The notes under the pieces: model-generated
The model's database searches: none
Told to the model about the DNA's origin: nothing
The model's input: only the letters and a program-made list of their open reading frames with translations
Shown: piece by piece, positions 6,083-10,978 of the stretch
How positions within the stretch are numbered: position 1 is the first letter of the stretch
How the letters are laid out: every line of letters starts with the position of its first letter
Assembly (NCBI GenBank): GCA_021808875.1
Contig: JAKBAU010000097.1
Location: 1-10,978, forward strand
Direction: 5' to 3'
Source of the DNA: Pseudomonadota bacterium
Lineage (GTDB): Bacteria; Pseudomonadota; Alphaproteobacteria; Micropepsales; Micropepsaceae
DNA length: 10,978 nt
Made by a program: the position numbers and the translations under genes

Positions 6083-6421
6083 ATGTCCCACATCGGTAAT
6101 TTCACTCGCACGCAAGACGGCTATTGCGGCCGGCTCCGTACGCTCACGATCGATGTCGAACTCATCCTCGTTCCGGCCAATGCTGAGGACGGCGAGAACG
6201 CGCCGGACTTTCGGATTCACGCAGGCGACAGCGCCGATGGCCCCGAGGTCGGCGCCGCTTGGAAGCGCACCGGCGAGAAGGCAGGAGCATATGTCTCATT
6301 GCTGATCGATGATCCGGTCTTCACGCAGCCGATACGCGCGAATTTGTTCCAGGCTGAAGCAAAGGGATCGAGCTTCAATCTGCTCTGGAACCGCCCGGCG
6401 AAACGCGATGAGCGAGGCTGA
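6083..6421 (+). CDS. DUF736 family protein (second copy)
   Basis: A 112-residue DUF736 protein, a clear but old paralog of the gene at 693. Shared positions include the IGNF/IGTF start, NAP before the Arg-Ile pair, EVGAAW/EIGAAW, SLLIDDPVF/SVKLDDPSF, PIRANLF/PIYANLF and FNLLWNR/FTLIWSR, while the rest differs strongly. The ATG at 6083 has GGAAAGGA at 6068-6075 seven bases upstream. It lies 35 bases after traF and ends three bases before the lytic transglycosylase gene, so it belongs to the transfer operon, unlike the first copy, which stands alone. Function is unknown; the two copies may have split roles, one with the regulators and one with transfer. Confidence 0.9.
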   Translation: MSHIGNFTRTQDGYCGRLRTLTIDVELILVPANAEDGENAPDFRIHAGDSADGPEVGAAWKRTGEKAGAYVSLLIDDPVFTQPIRANLFQAEAKGSSFNLLWNRPAKRDERG

Positions 6422-6424
6422 CCC

Positions 6425-7225
6425 ATGCACACAACAACTCATCGCGCAGCCGAGCAGCCGCTGGCCAGCGCACGTCAGATCGGCGGCCGATTGCGCGCTC
6501 GTCCAATAGCCATTGCGACCGCTATCATCGCGATGATGGGCATGGCGGGTACCACGCCCTTCGCGTCGCCGGCATTCGCACAGGGCAACGCCGCATCTGT
6601 CGCACGCGTCGCCGATCCCTTCACGGCGTTCGTCGCGGAAGCGTCACAGCGGTTCGGGATTCCGGTGTCGTGGATCCGCGCCGTCATGCATGCCGAGAGC
6701 GGGGAAGATATCCATGCCCTCTCTCCGAAAGGCGCGACGGGCCTGATGCAGATCATGCCGGCGACATGGGCGAGCCTTCGCACTCGTCACGGACTCGGCG
6801 CCAATCCGTACGATCCGCACGACAATATTCTGGCGGGTGCGGCCTTTCTCCGAGAGCTGCACGATCGCTATGGATCGCCCGGTTTTCTTGCCGCCTACAA
6901 TGCCGGACCGGGACGGTATGAGGACCATTTGGCGACAGGCCGACCGCTTCCGGACGAAACCCGGGCGTATGTCGCGGCGATCGCACCGCTGATCGGTGAA
7001 GGGCGGATCGAGGACGCGATGGCAATCGCTTCGGTCGCGCGCACCTGGACCGAAGGCCCGATCGTTGTGGGACAGGACCAAGGCGCTCCGAGTGTCGATG
7101 ATGTGTCGGCGTCGGTGCGGCCAAATCGTTCACCAGGCTCCCATCGCGTCGTCGATAGGTCGGCTCTCGTGCCGCGTTCCGACAGCCTCTTCGTGCGAGT
7201 CTCTGCTTCGGAGCGTCCCCGGTGA
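6425..7225 (+). CDS. Secreted lytic transglycosylase (TrbN/VirB1-like)
   Basis: A 266-residue protein with an SLT domain that would cleave peptidoglycan locally so the transfer apparatus can cross the cell wall. A long basic N-terminus is followed by a hydrophobic core (28-47) and a likely signal-peptidase site after SPAFA (residue 52). The SLT domain spans about 64-170: the catalytic Glu is E91 in AVMHAESG, followed by GATGLMQIMPATW (103-115) and AYNAGPGRYE (157-166), all family hallmarks. The C-terminal ~80 residues are low complexity. The ATG is three bases after the upstream stop, with GAGG at 6414-6417. It is the last gene of the operon; a hairpin follows at 7345. Homologous in role to VirB1 and TrbN. 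Confidence 0.92.
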   Translation: MHTTTHRAAEQPLASARQIGGRLRARPIAIATAIIAMMGMAGTTPFASPAFAQGNAASVARVADPFTAFVAEASQRFGIPVSWIRAVMHAESGEDIHALSPKGATGLMQIMPATWASLRTRHGLGANPYDPHDNILAGAAFLRELHDRYGSPGFLAAYNAGPGRYEDHLATGRPLPDETRAYVAAIAPLIGEGRIEDAMAIASVARTWTEGPIVVGQDQGAPSVDDVSASVRPNRSPGSHRVVDRSALVPRSDSLFVRVSASERPR

Positions 7226-7472
7226 ACGGTGGCGCACTTCTTCGGGCACCGGCGGACTGCATCGTGGGTTTGACGATGGAAGGGGCTGGAGAGGGCAACA
7301 CGACCAAGCGACGGCTAGATAAAAGCGGGTCTCCGGACGTCATCCAAGCCCTTGATCGGGCTTGTCTTTCTCCGTGCCGCTCGGTCGGGTCGCGTGCCGC
7401 TCCCAGGCAGATTGCCAATGATTTCAATGGAATTAGCGGCACTGCCCACTTTCCAACCCCCGGAGTCCGCGG
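7226..7472. other. Non-coding region before the relaxase, candidate oriT
   Basis: A 247-base gap separates the transglycosylase from the relaxase. It holds a hairpin at 7345-7364; the octamer GTGCCGCT twice in direct orientation (7374-7381 and 7394-7401, period 20) and once inverted as AGCGGCAC (7435-7442); and, between the inverted copies, an AT-rich stretch (about 7410-7435) containing TTGCCAATGATTTCAATGG. Relaxase genes commonly sit beside their oriT, and such a mix of direct and inverted repeats with an AT-rich centre is typical. No known nick-site consensus matches convincingly, so a promoter/operator region for the relaxase is an equal alternative. Confidence 0.4.
7345..7370 (+). terminator. 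Hairpin with T-rich tail
   Basis: CAAGCCC (7345-7351) pairs perfectly with GGGCTTG (7358-7364) around TTGATC, followed by TCTTTC. This fits an intrinsic terminator for the repA-traF-transglycosylase operon, 120 bases after its last stop codon. Because it lies next to the relaxase-proximal repeats, it could instead be the hairpin beside an oriT nick site. Confidence 0.5.
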
Positions 7473-9233
7473 ATGAGCGGCTCAGGCGAAGATTTCCGCG
7501 TTCGGCCTGGCCGCATCCGCGGCACGCGCGCCGGCAAATCCAAGAGCTTCGTCAACCAGGTGCTGCGCGCCGCGAAGAGGGCGGGCCATACCGCTCCGCA
7601 ATCTGGTCCCGGCAAGCCGACCGGCCTTGGCCGCTCGACGTTCGGGCGCGGGCGGCTCGCGTTCAGCCGCAACCGGTTGTTCGCGACCACCCGCCGCGTC
7701 GTGGTGAAAGCCCGTGTCGCGCGTCATCAGGGTCGCGCGTTCCGCTCCGCGCCAGTGTCAGCCCATGTCGCCTATCTGAAACGCGAGGGCGTTACGCGCG
7801 ACGGCGAGAAGGCGCGGATGTTCGATGCCGAGACCGATCGCGCCGATGATGCTGGATTTGCCTATCGAACGAAGGATGACCGGCACCACTTCCGCTTCAT
7901 CGTCTCACCCGAAGACGCCGCCGAAATGACCGATCTCCGAGCTTTCACGCGAGACCTCGCGCGGCAGATGGAAGCCGACCTTGGGACCAGGCTCGATTGG
8001 ATCGCCGTCGACCACTGGAACACAGACAATCCGCACGTCCATCTTTTGGTGAGCGGCGTCGATGAGACCGGCAAGGACCTCGTGATCTCCCGCGACTATA
8101 TCAGCCGCGGCTTGCGCTCCCGCGCCGAGGAGCTTGTATCGATCGAACTTGGCCCCAAACCCGAGCATGAAATCCGCTCCGCGCTTGAGCGCGATGTCAG
8201 CGCCGAGCGCTGGACCCGGCTCGACGCCGAAATACGCATGGCCGCCGACGAGACCGGCTATATCGATCTCCGCCCGGAGCATCCGGGCGCGGCAGATCCG
8301 GAGACCCGCCGGCTCATGATCGGCCGGCTCCAGCATCTGGAAACAATGGGGCTCGCCGCGCCCGCCGGCCCCGGCGAATGGATGGTCGGACTCGAAGCTG
8401 AACGAAGCCTCCGCGATCTCGGCATGCGAGGCGACATCATCAAGACCATGCACCGCGCCTTCATCGACACTGGCTTCGAGCGCGGCGTCGCCGACTATGT
8501 CATCGACACAGGCGCGGCGACGTCGCCGATCATCGGCCGGCTCGTGGACAAAGGCCTGCATGACGAACTGACCGGGGAAGCCTACGCCGTGATCGACGGC
8601 ACGGATGGCCGCGCTCACCATGTGCGGTTTCGGGATACCGAAGCCTTCGCCCATGCCCCGCCCATTGGTGGCATCGTCGAGGTGCGCCGGTTCGGTGGCG
8701 CCGATGACCAGCGGCCGACGTTGTTGCTGGCGAACCGATCCGACATCGACCTTGCCCGCCAGGTCACCGCGCCGGGCGCCACCTGGCTCGATCACCGGCT
8801 GGTCGAGCGTCAGCCGTTGCCGCTTTCGATGGGCGGGTTCGGCGGCGAGGTTCGGCAAGCCATGACCGCTCGCGCTGAACACCTCGCCGGCGAGGGCTCC
8901 GCTCGCCGGCAAGGCCAGCGCATCGTTTTGCAGCGCGATCTGCTCGACACGCTGCGACGCCGCGAGCTCAGCGCAGTTGGCACCAGGCTGTCGGCCGAGA
9001 CCGGCCTGCCATATCGACAGACCGCCACGGGCGAGCAAGTTGCCGGGACCTATCGTCAGAGCCTCACGCTCACCTCCGGCAGGTTCGCCATGATCGACAA
9101 CGGCCTGGGTTTCCAGCTCGTCCCGTGGTCGCCGCCGTTAGAGAAGCAGCTTGGCCGGCATGTGTCAGGCGTAGCGAGGGACGGCGGCGGGATCGAATGG
9201 GGGTTCGGGCGCAAGCGGGAGCTTGGATTATAG
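7473..9233 (+). CDS. rlxS: Relaxase, RlxS/VirD2-like with DUF3363
   Basis: A 586-residue relaxase that would nick oriT, stay covalently on the 5' end and pilot the strand to TraG. A basic N-terminal tail (1-90) precedes the relaxase core: the likely nucleophilic Tyr is Y101 in SAHVAYLKREGV, HHFRFIVSPEDA (138-149) follows, and the metal-binding His triad lies in DHWNTDNPHVHLLV (H181, H188, H190). The rest, from about 200, matches the long DUF3363 region of Tn4371-type RlxS relaxases, which has no assigned activity. The ATG has CGGAG at 7461-7465 seven bases upstream. The length is usual for the family and the key residues are intact, so it should be active. Y101 as nucleophile is inferred from motif position. 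Confidence 0.93.
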   Translation: MSGSGEDFRVRPGRIRGTRAGKSKSFVNQVLRAAKRAGHTAPQSGPGKPTGLGRSTFGRGRLAFSRNRLFATTRRVVVKARVARHQGRAFRSAPVSAHVAYLKREGVTRDGEKARMFDAETDRADDAGFAYRTKDDRHHFRFIVSPEDAAEMTDLRAFTRDLARQMEADLGTRLDWIAVDHWNTDNPHVHLLVSGVDETGKDLVISRDYISRGLRSRAEELVSIELGPKPEHEIRSALERDVSAERWTRLDAEIRMAADETGYIDLRPEHPGAADPETRRLMIGRLQHLETMGLAAPAGPGEWMVGLEAERSLRDLGMRGDIIKTMHRAFIDTGFERGVADYVIDTGAATSPIIGRLVDKGLHDELTGEAYAVIDGTDGRAHHVRFRDTEAFAHAPPIGGIVEVRRFGGADDQRPTLLLANRSDIDLARQVTAPGATWLDHRLVERQPLPLSMGGFGGEVRQAMTARAEHLAGEGSARRQGQRIVLQRDLLDTLRRRELSAVGTRLSAETGLPYRQTATGEQVAGTYRQSLTLTSGRFAMIDNGLGFQLVPWSPPLEKQLGRHVSGVARDGGGIEWGFGRKRELGL

Positions 9234-9304
9234 CCGACGCTCGAAAAACCAACGGGTGGCAGGCGCAGCTTTGCCCGAGGCCGCATTGCCGCCGACGCAA
9301 CAGA

Positions 9305-10081
9305 TCACGATGGCACCCAAATCGCGTCATCGGGCTTCCGGGCGTCGCCAAAAGCGCGCCGCTCTTCTGGCAGCAGACTAGCGACCCAGGCCGCCATAAA
9401 TGCGTCCAGCCGATCATGCCGGCTGCCAGGCACCGTTGCCTTCAGCTTCGCTTCGAGAGCCTGCGGTGCCCATCCCGTGCGAGCCGAGACCGCAAAGAAC
9501 TGATCTCGATATCCGTGTTCCGTTGATTTGTGCTCGCACGCGGGAAGCAAAGCGCGGACAATGGCGAACGGATACACCTCGATGACATCGGCGTGGAGTT
9601 CGTCTTTCAGCAAGGCGAAAAGTCTGAAGCCAAAGAGCATCCAAATCTTATTTGCATGCGGAAGAGTTGCCGCCGTGCCGCCAAGGCTCAAATGGTCGAT
9701 GCACTTCTCACGGATGCCTACCCAGGCAGTCGCCATGGGCGTTCGAAAGGAAGACAGGCCAAGACGTCCAAGTTCGTCTTCCGAGGCTCGCGAGCCTTTT
9801 GCGGGCGGCGCAGCAGGAGCATCGACGGCAATCCTTTCGACTTTCCATCCCATCTCGTCTCGGATACGCGCGATTGCGCTCACCACGCCGCGCGCCGACT
9901 CCTCAAAGGGCGCTGCCGCGATGATTTCCCTGTTGCCGACGCCACGAGGAATAAGCCCCGCGAGGTGCTTCGGGATTGTCAGGGGCATCAGCGGATAGTC
10001 CGCTGCCACGACGCAGAGCGGCAACCGCTTTCCAACGGCACACGCAACGTCGATCCCGATGAAAACTGAAGATGATCGCAA
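9305..10081 (-). CDS. DUF429 family predicted nuclease (cargo)
   Basis: A 258-residue DUF429 protein on the strand opposite to all backbone genes. DUF429 is predicted to have an RNase H-like nuclease fold; substrate and biological role are unknown. The expected acidic positions are visible: D11 in FIGIDVACA, D87 in RIAVDAPAAPP, and D223/D226 in the C-terminal HDRLDAFMAAWVA. No signal peptide or membrane segment is seen. The start is TTG at 10081, chosen because GAGG (minus strand, 10092-10089) lies seven bases upstream and the conserved family N-terminus begins here; no ATG fits. It sits between relaxase and traG and is less GC-rich in places than its neighbours, so it looks like acquired cargo. 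A possible small gene lies just upstream. Confidence 0.82.
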   Translation of the reverse strand: MRSSSVFIGIDVACAVGKRLPLCVVAADYPLMPLTIPKHLAGLIPRGVGNREIIAAAPFEESARGVVSAIARIRDEMGWKVERIAVDAPAAPPAKGSRASEDELGRLGLSSFRTPMATAWVGIREKCIDHLSLGGTAATLPHANKIWMLFGFRLFALLKDELHADVIEVYPFAIVRALLPACEHKSTEHGYRDQFFAVSARTGWAPQALEAKLKATVPGSRHDRLDAFMAAWVASLLPEERRAFGDARKPDDAIWVPS

Positions 10082-10102
10082 GGAACAACCTCGGAAGCCC
10101 CG

Positions 10103-10252
10103 TCACACGCTAAACTGTTTCACCGTGGAGCGCATCCAAACGGCCGCATGCTGTCTGGCCTCCTGAAATAGCTCGACGGATCCCGGGCCGATCATGGCCA
10201 CTGCCAGCCGCGCCGCGATCTTCTTACGATAGTCCCTGTTTCTGCTCGCCAC
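10103..10252 (-). CDS. Possible small ORF upstream of the DUF429 gene
   Basis: An open frame of 49 residues from GTG at 10252, or 59 from TTG at 10282, reading toward the DUF429 gene and ending 21 bases before it. The translation is well mixed and coding-like: a basic start (SRNRDYRKKIAARL), a hydrophobic patch AVAMIGPG and an amphipathic end containing ELFQEARQHAAVW. By my count 37 of 49 codons end in G or C, as in real genes here. AGGT lies nine bases before the GTG. I do not recognise a family. It may be the 3' remnant of a longer gene, since the frame stays open further upstream, or a partner of the DUF429 protein. Confidence 0.35.
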   Translation of the reverse strand: MASRNRDYRKKIAARLAVAMIGPGSVELFQEARQHAAVWMRSTVKQFSV

Positions 10253-10345
10253 CGCGCCCGAACCTACGATCGATGACGGCAATGACTTGCAACCCTTGGC
10301 GCCTACGCACGACCTTGCTGGTATTTGCTGTCGAGGAACCGGAAC

Positions 10346-10978
10346 TTGTCCGCCACCAAAATCCTATGGGGCCAGATCATCGTCGTCTTCCTGATCGTGC
10401 TCTTCACGATCTGGGCTGCGACAGAATGGACGGCGTGGCGGCTCGGCTTCCAGCCTGAACTCGGGCAACCTTGGTTCGAGCTGGCGCGTGGCGTGCCGGT
10501 GTATCTCCCACCGGCCTTCTTTTGGTGGTGGTACGCCTATGACGCCTATGCGCCGCCGGTCTTCGTGGAGGGCGCCTACATCGCCGCGTCCGGTGGCTTC
10601 ATCTCGATCGCTGTCGCCATCGGCATGTCCGTCTGGCGTGCCCGCGAGGCGAAGAACATCGAGACCTATGGTTCGGCCCGCTGGGCAACGCCGATCGAAA
10701 TCAAGGGCGCGGGGCTGCTGGGACCGGACGGCGTCGTGCTCGGAAAGCTGGATCGCGAGTATCTCCGTCACGATGGTCCGGAGCATGTGCTCTGCTTCGC
10801 CCCCACGCGGTCCGGCAAGGGCGTGGGCCTCGTCGTCCCCTCGCTGCTGACCTGGCCGGGCTCCGCCATCGTCCATGACATCAAGGGCGAGAACTGGACG
10901 CTCACCGCCGGTTTCCGCGCCCTGCATGGCCGCGTGCTGTTGTTCGGCCCGACCAATTCGGCGTCCGCCGCATACAAC
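10346..10978 (+). CDS. traG: Coupling protein TraG/VirD4, N-terminal part
   Basis: The first 211 residues of a type IV coupling protein, an inner-membrane ATPase that links the relaxase-DNA complex to the mating channel; the rest lies beyond the window. Three hydrophobic segments are seen (about 7-25, 50-65 and 77-97), followed by YGSARWAT, typical of TraG, then Walker A in FAPTRSGKGVG (K158) and HDIKGENW. The start is TTG at 10346: GAGGA at 10333-10337 lies eight bases upstream, and the family N-terminus (SATKILWGQIIVVFL) follows directly with no in-frame ATG nearby. It would head the traG-trb unit. The minus-strand cargo separates it from the relaxase, so it probably has its own promoter within about 10253-10330. 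Confidence 0.93.
   Translation, partial: MSATKILWGQIIVVFLIVLFTIWAATEWTAWRLGFQPELGQPWFELARGVPVYLPPAFFWWWYAYDAYAPPVFVEGAYIAASGGFISIAVAIGMSVWRAREAKNIETYGSARWATPIEIKGAGLLGPDGVVLGKLDREYLRHDGPEHVLCFAPTRSGKGVGLVVPSLLTWPGSAIVHDIKGENWTLTAGFRALHGRVLLFGPTNSASAAYN

Noticed and set aside
7341..7352. IncP-like nick site (YATCCTG) before the hairpin
   Set aside because: The sequence there reads CATCCAAG, which matches only the ATCC core; too weak to call a nick site.
7222..7476. 84-codon plus-strand frame with a GTG overlapping the transglycosylase stop (GTGA)
   Set aside because: The overlap looks like coupling, but the frame runs through the terminator-like hairpin and the repeat region, the translation is not protein-like, and it ends overlapping the relaxase start.
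7905..9038. Long minus-strand open frame (377 codons) opposite the relaxase
   Set aside because: It is fully antisense to a well-supported relaxase with intact motifs; in GC-rich DNA strong codon bias leaves such antisense frames open. The translation has no recognisable motif.
9305..10252. New anti-phage defence system built on DUF429
   Set aside because: A single DUF429 gene with an uncertain small neighbour gives no recognised defence partner; the sequence alone does not support the claim.

Overview
The window reads as part of the backbone of an integrative and conjugative element (ICE) of the Tn4371-like type, in the form common in Alphaproteobacteria (Rhizobiales, Sphingomonadales and relatives). 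The basis is gene content and order: DUF736, RovC/DUF2285-type regulators, an AlpA-like helix-turn-helix protein, RepA (replication initiator protein A family), ParA, a ribbon-helix-helix protein, DUF2840, a TraF-type signal peptidase, a second DUF736, a lytic transglycosylase, a DUF3363/RlxS-type relaxase and the coupling protein TraG. The DNA is GC-rich with strong GC bias at third codon positions. Neither ICE end, integrase nor trb mating-pair genes lie in the window, so the ICE assignment rests on backbone similarity.

Layout. Positions 1-692 hold no gene I can support. A DUF736 gene (693-1016) is followed by a strong stem-loop. Regulators follow: a stand-alone DUF2285-like protein (1264-1542), a two-domain DUF6499/DUF2285 regulator with a TTG start (1702-2484), preceded by an 18-nt palindrome that is a good operator candidate, and a small helix-turn-helix protein (2612-2896). 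Positions 2917-6047 form a tight operon, repA-parA-RHH-DUF2840-traF, in which every junction is a 4-base ATGA overlap. The second DUF736 and the lytic transglycosylase (6083-7225) continue it and end at a terminator-like hairpin. A 250-bp non-coding stretch with repeats, a candidate oriT, precedes the relaxase (7473-9233). Next come one or two minus-strand cargo genes (DUF429, plus a possible 49-aa ORF), and then traG, which runs off the right edge.

How the genes work together. The relaxase would nick and pilot a single strand, TraG would feed it to the mating channel, TraF would process pilus or transfer proteins, and the transglycosylase would open the cell wall. RepA, ParA and the RHH protein would let the excised circle replicate and be partitioned. 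The DUF2285 and HTH proteins would control the switch between integration and transfer.

The most notable signal is an origin-like array inside the 3' end of repA (about 3793-3960). It has two DnaA-box-like sites one helical turn apart, three 17-nt iterons at 23-24 bp spacing, and then an AT-rich stretch, all within an open reading frame that stays coupled to parA.
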